From JAAYAY01 sp964429355 (GTDB taxonomy: Bacteria; Planctomycetota; Planctomycetia; Pirellulales; Thermoguttaceae): 24,356 nt of DNA. The notes beneath the pieces were generated by a model that saw only the letters and a list, made by a program, of their open reading frames with translations, did no database searches and was not told the DNA's origin. This document shows, piece after piece, positions 16,769-23,780 of this stretch. The DNA is taken from the NCBI GenBank assembly GCA_964429355.1, contig CAYSCH010000106.1, positions 1-24,356 of the forward strand. The letters are read 5' to 3'. Both the position numbers and the translations under genes were made by a program. Position 1 is the stretch's first letter, and the number at the start of each line of letters is the position of its first letter.

Positions 16769-19597
16769 ATGAAAACCAGCCGTCGACGCCAACTTGGCGC
16801 GGTACTTGTGGCCGGCGGAATCGTGATCGCCTTTGCGGCAATACCGATCCTGGCGGCCGAGCCGGCACTGTGCAACTCCGGCAACGTCGTGTGGGATTCG
16901 CCCAGCCCCGACGCATCCGGCAGTATGCCGCTGGGCAACGGCGATATCGGCCTGAACGCATGGGTTGAACCGAGCGGCGATGTGCTGTTCTACATCTCCA
17001 AGACCGATGCATGGGACGACAACGCGAGGCTGCTGAAGTTGGGACGCGTCCGGGTGCATTTCGATCCCTCGCCGCTGGTGGCCGAACAGCCCTTCCAGCA
17101 AACCCTGGCACTTGAGGAAGGCACCCTGGTCGTCCGCTTCGGCGAAGGCGCCAGCGAAACGACTCTTCGTCTGTGGGTCGACGCCAACCACCCGGTCGTG
17201 CAACTGGAGGTCGACGGCACGGAACCCCGCACGGCAACCGCCGCGATCGAACCCTGGCGAACCGAACCCCTGGAACTACCGAGCATCGAAACGAGCGACG
17301 TGAACCTGGACCGCTCCCAGCCAAACAGCATGCACGGGCCCACCATCGTCGAGCCCGACACGGTCCTCGCCAACCAGGTCGACCGGATCGGATGGTACCA
17401 CCACAACCGAAAGTCTGTCGGCCCCGACTTCATGGCTCGGATCCAGGGACTGGACGGCTTCGAGCGGGTCGATCCCCTTCTTCACCGCACGTTCGGTGCC
17501 ATCGTGACCGCCGCGAACGGCCAACGCATCGACGACCTCCATCTTCAGTCGCCGGCGGCAAAGAACCAACGGTTCACCGTCTACGTCCTGGCCGAACACC
17601 CGGCTTCTCCCGACGAGTGGCTCACGGCCATGGACCGCCTGATCGACGAGGTCAGCCGGCAGCCGTGGGAGGCTCGCCGCCAGGCCCACCTCGCCTGGTG
17701 GAGCCAGTTCTGGGCTCGGAGTTGGATCCGCGCAACCGGCTCCGGCGAGGCTGAAATTCCCACCTTGATCCCGGCCAACGATCATCCGCTCATCTTTGGC
17801 CGTGACCAGCATGGCGGAAGCGTCTTTCAGGGAGAGTTCGGCCGGATCAGCCTGTTCAAGCGAGCCCTAAGCGAGGAGGAGCTGGCCGGACTGCTCGCCC
17901 GGAGCCACGAACAGATCGTTCCTGAGTCTGAGCACCGGATCGGCTCCTGGACCGGGTCGACCGCGCCTGATCTTGATAAGAAGTGCCCAGACCTCTCCGG
18001 CTCCCTCACGATCGAAGCCTGGATCCGCCTGGCGGAAAACGATCGCGGCGGCCGGATTGTCGACAAGGTTACGCCCGGCGGCAGCGACGGCTTTCTCTTC
18101 GACACCTGGCCGGGCAAGAGCCTGCGACTTATCGTCGGCCAGGAGACCCTGACTGTGGCCGAGTGCCTTGAAACGGGCCGCTGGCAACACGTGGCAGCCG
18201 TTATCGACTCGGCGAGCGGAAACCTGCAGCTCTGGTGCGACGGCAAACTCCGGGGCGAGACCGGCATGGTGGGCGGTGATGATGCAACCATCGTTTCGCA
18301 AGCCTATGCTCTGCAGCGTTTCGTGAGCGCCTGCGCCGGCCGCGGCCGTTACCCGATCAAGTTCAATGGATCCATCTTTACCGTACCCGCACCCGGGCAA
18401 CCGGGGGACGCCGACTATCGCCGCTGGGGACCGGGTTACTGGTGGCAGAACACGCGGCTTCCCTACATCAGCATGTGCACTTCCGGCGACTTCGAGATGA
18501 TGCAGCCGCTGTTTCGCATGTACGGCCAGGAGCTCATGCCGCTGCTGAAGTACCGTACCCGCCGCTACTTCGACCATGAGGGGGCGTTCATTCCCGAGGG
18601 CATCATGTTCTGGGGTGACGTCTTTTCGGAAACCTACGGCTGGACGCCCTTTGAAGACCGCGGCGACGACAAGCTCCAGACGAGCGGCTGGCACAAATGG
18701 GAATGGGTCTCTGGTCCGGAACTCGTGTGGATGATGCTCGACTACTACGAGCACACCCTCGACCAGACGATGCTCGAGGAAACCCTTCTCCCAACAGCCC
18801 ACGAGATCCTCACCTTCTTCGATCAGCACTACGGCCTGGACGACAACGGCAGGCTTCTGATGCATCCCTCCCAATCGCTGGAGACCTGGTGGGACTGCAC
18901 AAACCCGATGCCGGAACTGGCCGGACTGCACGCCGTCACGGCGAGGCTGCTGGCATTGCCGGACACGGTTGCGCCCCTGGAGGAGCGGAAATTCTGGCAG
19001 AATCTCCAGGCCAAGCTGCCGCCGCTGCCCACCCGCCAGATCGACGGCGTCCGAATGCTCGCCGCGGCGGACCGCTTTGAAGACAAGCGAAACGTCGAGA
19101 ATCCGGAACTTTATGCGGTGTTTCCGTTCCGGCTGTTCGGGATCGGCCGGCCGGATATCGAGCTGGCAATCGAAGCACTCAACCATCGCGACGACCGCGG
19201 CCATTTTGGCTGGCGTCAGGACGATGTTTTCATGGCCTATCTCGGATTGGCCGAGGATGCGAAGAAGAACCTCGTCGCCCGAGCGCGGATGAAGGACAAG
19301 ACCTCCCGGTTCCCGGCCTTCTGGGGCCCCAACTACGACTGGGTCCCCGACCAGGACCACGGCGGCATCCTCATGAAGGCCCTCCAGTCGATGGCCTTGC
19401 AGACCGACGGCGAGCGGATCTTCGTGCTCCCCGCCTGGCCCAAGGATTGGGATGTGTCGTTCAGGCTCCACGCTCCGAAAAAGACCGTGGTCGAGGTCGT
19501 CTACCAGAACGGCAAGATTGAGTCGCTCCAGGTCAGCCCGGAATCGCGGCGTCAGGACTTGATCTTGCCGTCGGAGCAGTTACCAGCGGGCGAATAA
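16769..19597 (+). CDS. Secreted DUF5703 / GH95-like protein with embedded LamG module
   Basis: The protein has 942 residues from ATG 16769, with GAGG (16757-16760) eight bases upstream; an upstream TTG at 16736 is less likely. A signal peptide with a basic start (MKTSRRR) and a hydrophobic core ends near ILAA (about residue 31). The N-terminal beta-sandwich (about 35-300) reads like DUF5703: MPLGNGDIGLNAWVE, then YISKTDAWDD and LGRVRVHFDP. Residues about 325-500 are a LamG/concanavalin-like module. An (alpha/alpha)6-barrel of GH95/GH65 type follows (about 510-880, with FWGDVFSETYGW and ETWWDCTNP), then a short C-terminal sandwich. Known relatives act on, or are predicted to act on, complex glycans. 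The substrate is not readable here. A LamG inserted between sandwich and barrel is the oddity. Confidence 0.93.
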   Translation: MKTSRRRQLGAVLVAGGIVIAFAAIPILAAEPALCNSGNVVWDSPSPDASGSMPLGNGDIGLNAWVEPSGDVLFYISKTDAWDDNARLLKLGRVRVHFDPSPLVAEQPFQQTLALEEGTLVVRFGEGASETTLRLWVDANHPVVQLEVDGTEPRTATAAIEPWRTEPLELPSIETSDVNLDRSQPNSMHGPTIVEPDTVLANQVDRIGWYHHNRKSVGPDFMARIQGLDGFERVDPLLHRTFGAIVTAANGQRIDDLHLQSPAAKNQRFTVYVLAEHPASPDEWLTAMDRLIDEVSRQPWEARRQAHLAWWSQFWARSWIRATGSGEAEIPTLIPANDHPLIFGRDQHGGSVFQGEFGRISLFKRALSEEELAGLLARSHEQIVPESEHRIGSWTGSTAPDLDKKCPDLSGSLTIEAWIRLAENDRGGRIVDKVTPGGSDGFLFDTWPGKSLRLIVGQETLTVAECLETGRWQHVAAVIDSASGNLQLWCDGKLRGETGMVGGDDATIVSQAYALQRFVSACAGRGRYPIKFNGSIFTVPAPGQPGDADYRRWGPGYWWQNTRLPYISMCTSGDFEMMQPLFRMYGQELMPLLKYRTRRYFDHEGAFIPEGIMFWGDVFSETYGWTPFEDRGDDKLQTSGWHKWEWVSGPELVWMMLDYYEHTLDQTMLEETLLPTAHEILTFFDQHYGLDDNGRLLMHPSQSLETWWDCTNPMPELAGLHAVTARLLALPDTVAPLEERKFWQNLQAKLPPLPTRQIDGVRMLAAADRFEDKRNVENPELYAVFPFRLFGIGRPDIELAIEALNHRDDRGHFGWRQDDVFMAYLGLAEDAKKNLVARARMKDKTSRFPAFWGPNYDWVPDQDHGGILMKALQSMALQTDGERIFVLPAWPKDWDVSFRLHAPKKTVVEVVYQNGKIESLQVSPESRRQDLILPSEQLPAGE

Positions 19598-19621
19598 AGG
19601 GCCCAACTTGAACCGCAAAGC

Positions 19622-19645
19622 GGCCCGTGCCGACAGGAGCGGGCC
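19622..19645 (+). terminator. Possible terminator hairpin after the DUF5703 gene
   Basis: GGCCCG (19622-19627) pairs perfectly with CGGGCC (19640-19645), starting 25 bases after the stop. There is no T run, so it is only a candidate. A second dyad, GAATAC (19728-19733) with GTATTC (19739-19744), lies further on, between the two converging genes. The remaining bases up to 19871 show no gene. Confidence 0.35.
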
Positions 19646-19871
19646 TGCGCCCAGGTTCTGCGCGGACCCGGGAGCGATGTCGCTTCTGGACCGTCGCCGG
19701 CACGGCTTCTGGCTGCTGTTGAGGATAGAATACCCTTCGTATTCGATTTATCTGCATGCGGTTCGGTGCACGGACCGCCTCCCGACCGAGGTGGAGTCTG
19801 CTCACACTGATTTCAGCAGAGGGAACGCGAAGGGAAGACGGGCCGATCGGTTGGCACAGGCCATTTCGCTT

Positions 19872-20288
19872 TCAGCGCGGTTCATAGAAACACGCGCGTG
19901 CACTTGGGGCGAGGGAACACAGCACGGTTCTGCTCCCGCGGTTCCGCAATTTCCTCTCGAACACAGCCAATGCGCCGATGCAGGATTGACTGAACGCTTC
20001 CACGTCGGTGAAGTCCATCAGGACCTTGCTGTCGATTTCCAGCACCTCAGCCAGCTTGCCGAGGTCCTCTTGGAGCTTTTCCGCCGTTTCGTCCACAAAG
20101 GCCGTGGCGCCGTTGAACTGCACAAGTGTCACGGAGGCGGCGCGGGAGACATTCAAGTGGCTGAAACTCGGCAACAGTGTCGACCGCGACCTTGCCGCGT
20201 CCGCTTCCGCCGATTTCGATGCCAACGCACGAATTGCCTCGTCGCGGTGTTCGTAGATTTCGAAAATTCGATGACGTTGCTTTGCCAA
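19872..20288 (-). CDS. STAS-domain protein (anti-sigma-factor antagonist-like), possibly rearranged
   Basis: This 138-residue cytoplasmic protein starts at TTG 20288, the only usable start, behind a purine-rich GGGAAGAAG. Residues 52-130 read as a STAS domain: SVTLVQFNG, then a helix, then KVLMDFTDVEAFSQSCIGAL and TVLCSLAPSARACF. STAS proteins of this type bind anti-sigma factors and are switched by serine phosphorylation; Ser100 or Ser102 in FSQSCIGA sits where that serine usually is. The protein stops just where a final strand and helix should follow. Residues 7-22 (RIFEIYEHRDEAIRAL) look instead like that missing C-terminal piece. This could be circular permutation or fusion of two broken tandem copies. 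No anti-sigma kinase lies nearby. Confidence 0.75.
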   Translation of the reverse strand: MAKQRHRIFEIYEHRDEAIRALASKSAEADAARSRSTLLPSFSHLNVSRAASVTLVQFNGATAFVDETAEKLQEDLGKLAEVLEIDSKVLMDFTDVEAFSQSCIGALAVFERKLRNRGSRTVLCSLAPSARACFYEPR

Positions 20289-20316
20289 TTTCTTCTTCCC
20301 AGTAATCAGACAGACG

Positions 20317-20347
20317 AAAACCGGCCGATCAGAAAGGCGGACCGGCC
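20317..20347 (-). terminator. Intrinsic terminator between the small basic gene and the STAS gene
   Basis: On the minus strand GGCCGGTC (20347-20340) pairs with GATCGGCC (20330-20323), eight pairs with one G-T, followed by GG and TTTT (20320-20317). It would end transcription from the small basic gene at 20568-20735, leaving about 220 bases of 3' untranslated RNA (20348-20567) in which I see no gene. The STAS gene begins 29 bases downstream, so its own promoter, if any, must overlap this element or it depends on read-through. Confidence 0.5.
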
Positions 20348-20567
20348 TCTATGGATTGGTGAGAGCGTGAAACTCCGAAACGAGGTGGGCATAGAGCAGA
20401 CGCGAAGGGCCTTCCTGACGGTCGTCGGCCGCTGAGAGCCCTCATTTCCTGCAGCCTCCGCGAGGAGAACCTGAAGAACCCGAGCGAATTCCGTTGCTGC
20501 CTTGGGGTTGCAAGCACGGCGGAGCGTGATGGCCACTTCTCCTGGAATCGCGCAAGCACAGTTGGCT

Positions 20568-20735
20568 CTATCTTTCGAAAACCTCTTCGTTTGGCGGGTC
20601 ATGAACGATTCCGGCATCCGTGGGTGCAGCCGCCTCCTCCTTCCTCTTCTGCCGCCGAGCCCGCTTGTCGTCGGCCTTCTGCTTCCGGAGTCGTTCTCGC
20701 TGCATCTTTTCAAACGTGTTGTTATCTCGTCCCAT
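20568..20735 (-). CDS. Small highly basic protein (55 residues)
   Basis: The start at ATG 20735 is set by GAGAGG (20740-20745) four bases upstream; a longer form from 20789 is less likely. The sequence begins MGRDNNTFEK and then has a dense Lys/Arg/Glu helix (RERLRKQKADDKRARRQKRK), ending in an acidic tail. This composition suggests a charged single helix that may bind nucleic acid or ribosomes. I recall similar short proteins in planctomycetes, but no function. It is separated from the STAS gene by a terminator and is probably transcribed alone. Confidence 0.7.
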   Translation of the reverse strand: MGRDNNTFEKMQRERLRKQKADDKRARRQKRKEEAAAPTDAGIVHDPPNEEVFER

Positions 20736-20765
20736 GAAACCTCTCTTTCCATCGCGATCGACGCG

Positions 20766-20793
20766 ACGATATGGCTGGCGCAAGTTCACTCAA
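20766..20793 (-). promoter_or_regulatory. Weak candidate promoter for the small basic gene
   Basis: TTGAGT (20793-20788) and TATCGT (20771-20766) on the minus strand are 16 bases apart, each matching four of six consensus positions. Transcription would start near 20760, about 25 bases before ATG 20735. Confidence 0.28.
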
Positions 20794-21363
20794 TACACGC
20801 CTGCCGGCGAAGGGCACAAACACGCACCCGCGCGATGGCCCCACGAAGAACTATGCCAAATCCACCCATGGAGTCTCCGGCAAGCGGAAAACAACCGGCT
20901 CGACATTGCTCGTCCGATCGATGCGAATAGCATGGACCCGAGACCGCCGCGATCTCAAAGACCTTCGCGGCACAGTCGCAACCGCGCGACTCGAAGAACA
21001 CAAACACCCGGAGCACACCCCTGAAGGGCAAACATAACTCCACCGGTGCTTGACCCAACGACGGCGGCTGCACCCCCACGCGTCACTCAGAGACATCCCA
21101 CGTGAGGGCGTCCTCCCTTAGACGCATGACATTGTACCACGAGTCGCCCTTCGAGGACAGGGCTCCGCCGGGCGTATCGGTCCGGGAACAGACCCGTGCA
21201 ACGGCAGCCCGCAAGGGTAATCTTACCTCCCCCACGTGGAACCGGCCCCGCGCAGACAACAGAGATCTCGCCGTCCGGGGGGCACCTGGTAGGATTTATC
21301 GGAGCGGATGCTCCACGAACGACATCCCCCCCGTACGCCTGCGATCTCGGCAGGCAATTGCCC
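20794..21363. other. Gene-poor stretch, no supported feature
   Basis: I find no convincing gene, RNA or repeat in these 570 bases. One plus-strand open frame (20771-21037, 88 codons) begins at an ATG with no Shine-Dalgarno and overlaps the candidate promoter of the divergent small basic gene. It is rich in Thr, Arg, Lys and His and resembles nothing I know. A minus-strand frame (21087-21419) is cysteine-rich and lacks hydrophobic patterning. Both are probably chance. Confidence 0.4.
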
Positions 21364-21398
21364 TTGCCGCTTCGACATTTGAAGATACAATATTTGTA
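21364..21398 (+). promoter_or_regulatory. Candidate promoter with a perfect dyad over the -10 box
   Basis: TTGCCG (21364-21369) and TACAAT (21386-21391, 5 of 6) are 16 bases apart. The -10 box is the left half of a perfect inverted repeat, TACAA (21386-21390) with TTGTA (21394-21398) around TAT, which would cover the -10 and the start of transcription. A regulator bound there would block the promoter. The first gene of the small-gene island begins about 60 bases downstream at 21460. Confidence 0.45.
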
Positions 21399-21459
21399 GG
21401 TGCAGTTTCGTACCTCCACTTATTTGGATTCCTCCCTCAGAAAAGCGAGACCCCCCCGA

Positions 21460-21978
21460 ATGGCTCGTACGATTCGCGTAACGCGTAAGGAATTTCTCCA
21501 AGATCGCCAGGGGCGAACCTTTTCGGACGTGCTCGACGATTCAGGCCAGCCGTTTGACGATGTGCTGGAGTTTTTCAACGAGGGCGAGCGACAACGCCGT
21601 ATGGAAGAGGCCGAAATCCATCATGACCGGCCCGCCCTGTCCGGCGTGATCCGCGAGTTCGAATCGCAGCCGGCGATCGATCGCTTCCTGGAAACCCAGG
21701 ACCCTCGCCGTACCCAGCGTTTGCGCCAGGCCGTCGGCGTGCTGGTCCGTATTGTCATGGAGCGGCGCGGATGGCGAAAGACGGGCAAGAAGGGTTCGCT
21801 CGGCGTCCGTGCTGCGATCGCAAAGGGAACAAGAACCCCAGGAGCCTACCACAACACGGGCGGCCTCGCATTCTGGTTCCTCCGTGCAGAACGGTATGAG
21901 CTGATCGAAGGCATGCCCTTTCGCAGTGTGCGGGATCGCAGCGAGCGTGTCGATCGCTCGCCGCAGGCCTCCCGCTGA
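21460..21978 (+). CDS. Unrecognised small protein, paralogue 1 (with C-terminal extension)
   Basis: This 172-residue soluble protein starts at ATG 21460, straight after a run of seven C, with no clear Shine-Dalgarno. Residues 1-106 align without gaps to the protein at 23221-23553. By hand count nearly half the positions are identical, including TR..FL.DRQGR.FS, LEFFN, RMEE.E and MER.GW. The shared part looks helical and charged. After the shared MERRGW the protein continues for about 66 residues (GKKGSLGVRAAIAKG, then TGGLAFWFLRAERYELIEG) that the paralogue lacks. No signal peptide or membrane segment is seen, and I do not recognise the family. A likely terminator follows at 22011. Confidence 0.78.
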   Translation: MARTIRVTRKEFLQDRQGRTFSDVLDDSGQPFDDVLEFFNEGERQRRMEEAEIHHDRPALSGVIREFESQPAIDRFLETQDPRRTQRLRQAVGVLVRIVMERRGWRKTGKKGSLGVRAAIAKGTRTPGAYHNTGGLAFWFLRAERYELIEGMPFRSVRDRSERVDRSPQASR

Positions 21979-22010
21979 AACCGCCTGACGAGCTTAGTAA
22001 CTGAATTGAG

Positions 22011-22028
22011 TCCGCCGATTCCGGCGGA
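22011..22028 (+). terminator. Hairpin terminator after paralogue 1
   Basis: TCCGCCG (22011-22017) pairs perfectly with CGGCGGA (22022-22028) around ATTC. It begins 32 bases after the stop and is followed by a moderately T-rich stretch (TCATTGTTTG). The remaining bases to 22171 hold no gene or clear promoter. Confidence 0.5.
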
Positions 22029-22171
22029 GATCATTGTTTGAACCGCCGAAAACCATCTTCTCCTAGGAAATTCACTCCCTCACTGAATCATTGCTCAGCG
22101 ACGCAGTCGACCTCCTACGCGAAGTTACAGCCCGTTCCGTGCCTTTTGTTTTTCGCAGGGAGCTCCCGACC

Positions 22172-22516
22172 GTGTTGCACAAACAAGTTGTTCCGGACAA
22201 AGTCCTTGTCACCAAAGTCACCCAGCGACTGGGAAGGGCGGGCTTGGGAGCCGGCTGCAAGGTCCGGGTAACTGCCAAGAATGGGCAAGTCACTCTCTCG
22301 GGCACGATCCAGCGAGACTTGCAGCGGCGTCCCGCATTGAGGGCCGCTACAGGAATCGATGGCGTGCGTCAGGTCATCGACCAACTGAAGGTCGAAGCCA
22401 AGAAGCCAAAAGTGGAGCCCAAGAAGGTGAAGGTCGAAGTGAAGGTTGCGGCCCCGCCGACCGAAGAACAAAATACGGAAGCCGAAGAACAGGCCGCCGA
22501 AACCAAACCAACCTGA
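22172..22516 (+). CDS. BON-domain protein with charged C-terminal tail
   Basis: The protein has 114 residues from GTG 22172, chosen because AGGGAG (22157-22162) lies nine bases upstream; a longer form from TTG 22091 has no such site. Residues about 8-66 match the BON domain: VTKVTQRLG, GCKVRVTAKNGQVTLSGTI, a helix, then IDGVRQVIDQLKV. BON domains are found in OsmY and related proteins and are thought to bind phospholipid or other ligands, often under stress. No signal peptide is present, so this copy would stay in the cytoplasm unless the start is wrong. The tail is a Lys/Val/Glu/Ala-rich low-complexity segment. The DUF3467 gene follows after 16 bases. Confidence 0.8.
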   Translation: MLHKQVVPDKVLVTKVTQRLGRAGLGAGCKVRVTAKNGQVTLSGTIQRDLQRRPALRAATGIDGVRQVIDQLKVEAKKPKVEPKKVKVEVKVAAPPTEEQNTEAEEQAAETKPT

Positions 22517-22532
22517 CAAAAAGGAACCACTT

Positions 22533-22856
22533 GTGGCTCAATCCAACGGAAGCGAAATGGCTGCCCCGGACTCCGCCGGCCAATCGGCACCACGAGTCGA
22601 CGACTCGAACGTCATCGCGTGCTACGCGAATTTCTGCCGCATCACTGGCACCCCAGAGGAATTGGTGATCGATTTTGGACTGAATCCCCAACCGATTGGC
22701 ACCCCGACTCAGCCAATCGCGGTGACACAGCGAGTCGTGACGAACCTGTACACAGCGAAACGCCTGCTCCAGGTCCTGCAACTGACGATCCAGCGTCACG
22801 AAGCAGCCTTTGGCGCGCTTGAAATCGATGTCCAGAAACGGGTCCACCGAACGTGA
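22533..22856 (+). CDS. DUF3467-family protein
   Basis: The protein has 107 residues from GTG 22533, set by AAGGA (22521-22525) seven bases upstream. The core is typical of DUF3467: YANFCRITGTPEELVIDFG, then LNPQPIG, VTQRVVTNLYTAKRLL and a final helix with QRHEAAFG. Members are small cytoplasmic proteins with no established function; some lie near regulators or encapsulated systems. It starts 16 bases after the BON gene, so the two are likely co-transcribed, and the next gene follows after 31 bases. Confidence 0.85.
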   Translation: MAQSNGSEMAAPDSAGQSAPRVDDSNVIACYANFCRITGTPEELVIDFGLNPQPIGTPTQPIAVTQRVVTNLYTAKRLLQVLQLTIQRHEAAFGALEIDVQKRVHRT

Positions 22857-22887
22857 TCACAGCCCAATCCCCATTCCCGACAATCCC

Positions 22888-23157
22888 ATGAAAGCCTTCA
22901 ATGTCTGGGTGAGTGCGAAAGGAGATGCCTGCCGGGTACGAGTCGACGGCCTCAAAAACACCCATTGGCTCCTCGATCGCCTCAGCCGGCTCTTTGTATT
23001 CAAGACGAGCGAATCGTTGCGCAAGGAAGCGGATTCGGCGTCGTTCAGTTTCTCGATCATCCACAGTTTCCAGATGAACCAGCCCAGATTCGAGCGACTT
23101 CTCGTCTCGATTCCGGAAGCCCACCTGACGAGAGTCGCAGCGAGGCCCCAGGTCTGA
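22888..23157 (+). CDS. Hypothetical protein, 89 residues
   Basis: The start is ATG 22888 (MKAFNVWV). There is no clear Shine-Dalgarno, so translation may be coupled to the DUF3467 gene, which ends 31 bases before. The protein is an alternating mix of strands and helices (CRVRVDGLKNTHWLLDRLSR, FVFKTSES, FSFSIIHSF, FERLLVSIP). This resembles short proteins I associate with planctomycetes, but I can give no name or function. No membrane segment or signal peptide is present. Confidence 0.68.
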   Translation: MKAFNVWVSAKGDACRVRVDGLKNTHWLLDRLSRLFVFKTSESLRKEADSASFSFSIIHSFQMNQPRFERLLVSIPEAHLTRVAARPQV

Positions 23158-23174
23158 TCGCAAGCCCGAAACGA

Positions 23175-23195
23175 TCCGGCACATGAATTGCCGGA
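23175..23195 (+). terminator. Perfect hairpin between the 89-residue gene and paralogue 2
   Basis: TCCGGCA (23175-23181) pairs perfectly with TGCCGGA (23189-23195) around a seven-base loop. It is 17 bases after one stop and 25 bases before the next ATG. There is no T run, so it may be an attenuator or processing hairpin. Confidence 0.42.
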
Positions 23196-23220
23196 GAGTG
23201 CCCCTTCTGAGCCATTTTCC

Positions 23221-23553
23221 ATGCGTACAGCACAAATCACTCGACAGGATTTTCTCCGCGACCGGCAAGGGCGGGAATTCTCCGGCCTTCTCGACGATCC
23301 GAATCTGCCCTTCGACTTGCTTCTGGAATTCTTCAATCGCCGCGATCAGCAGCACCGGATGGAAGAATCCGAGACCGTCTACAAGAAGGCCCCATTGGCA
23401 GCCGTCGTCAAAGACCTCGAATCCATCCCGTCGGTTCAGGCCTTTATGTCCTCGGGCGATCCTGTCCTGGTGAAGCGTTTCGAGCAGGCCATTACGATTG
23501 TGGTCCGCATGACCATGGAACGCCTAGGCTGGCAGGTCGTTCCACACAAGTGA
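23221..23553 (+). CDS. Unrecognised small protein, paralogue 2 (short form)
   Basis: The protein has 110 residues from ATG 23221 (MRTAQITRQDF), the start that aligns with paralogue 1 at 21460. The shared motifs are TRQDFLRDRQGREFS, LLEFFN, RMEESE and MERLGW. It ends six residues after the shared region (QVVPHK), so it lacks the extension of the other copy. The ungapped alignment implies an old duplication of a compact helical domain, with three unrelated genes now between the copies. It is soluble, and the function is unknown. Confidence 0.78.
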   Translation: MRTAQITRQDFLRDRQGREFSGLLDDPNLPFDLLLEFFNRRDQQHRMEESETVYKKAPLAAVVKDLESIPSVQAFMSSGDPVLVKRFEQAITIVVRMTMERLGWQVVPHK

Positions 23554-23576
23554 CGATCCGATGTCCGCGTCGGTAA

Positions 23577-23638
23577 TCCGAGTCGCTCTCGGACGACCCG
23601 ACCATTTCCTTCTCGCGACTGCCTGCCGACGCCGGCAG
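23577..23638 (+). terminator. Two hairpins after paralogue 2
   Basis: TCCGAG (23577-23582) pairs perfectly with CTCGGA (23588-23593) around TCGCT. CTGCCG (23623-23628) pairs with CGGCAG (23633-23638) around ACGC. A pyrimidine-rich stretch (ATTTCCTTCTC) lies between them. Together they probably end the upstream transcript, though neither has a classic T run. Confidence 0.4.
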
Positions 23639-23666
23639 ACGCCTGGAGTGGTAAGGAGTTCGTTCC

Positions 23667-23780
23667 ATGGAGGCTCGCCGGGCAATCCACCCCAACAACC
23701 TCGGCTTGGCATTTGAACATGACGAACACACGGAACAACCCGAAAGCAGAACCCCTTCGCGAGGCAGCAGCACCGGGTGA
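23667..23780 (+). CDS. Small ORF overlapping the start of the winged-helix gene
   Basis: ATG 23667 has a strong Shine-Dalgarno, AAGGAG (23653-23658), eight bases upstream. It opens a frame of 37 residues (MEARRAIHPNNLGLAF onward) ending at 23780. It overlaps the first 62 bases of the gene at 23719 in a different frame, and that gene has no good ribosome-binding site of its own. It could be a leader peptide that couples translation. The amino-acid sequence itself shows nothing recognisable, and the second half looks like out-of-frame translation. Confidence 0.3.
   Translation: MEARRAIHPNNLGLAFEHDEHTEQPESRTPSRGSSTG

Noticed and set aside
20306..20536. Minus-strand open frame of 76 codons from GTG 20536
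   Set aside because: Its 3' end runs through the intrinsic terminator at 20317-20347, the Shine-Dalgarno is only two bases from the GTG, and the protein resembles nothing.
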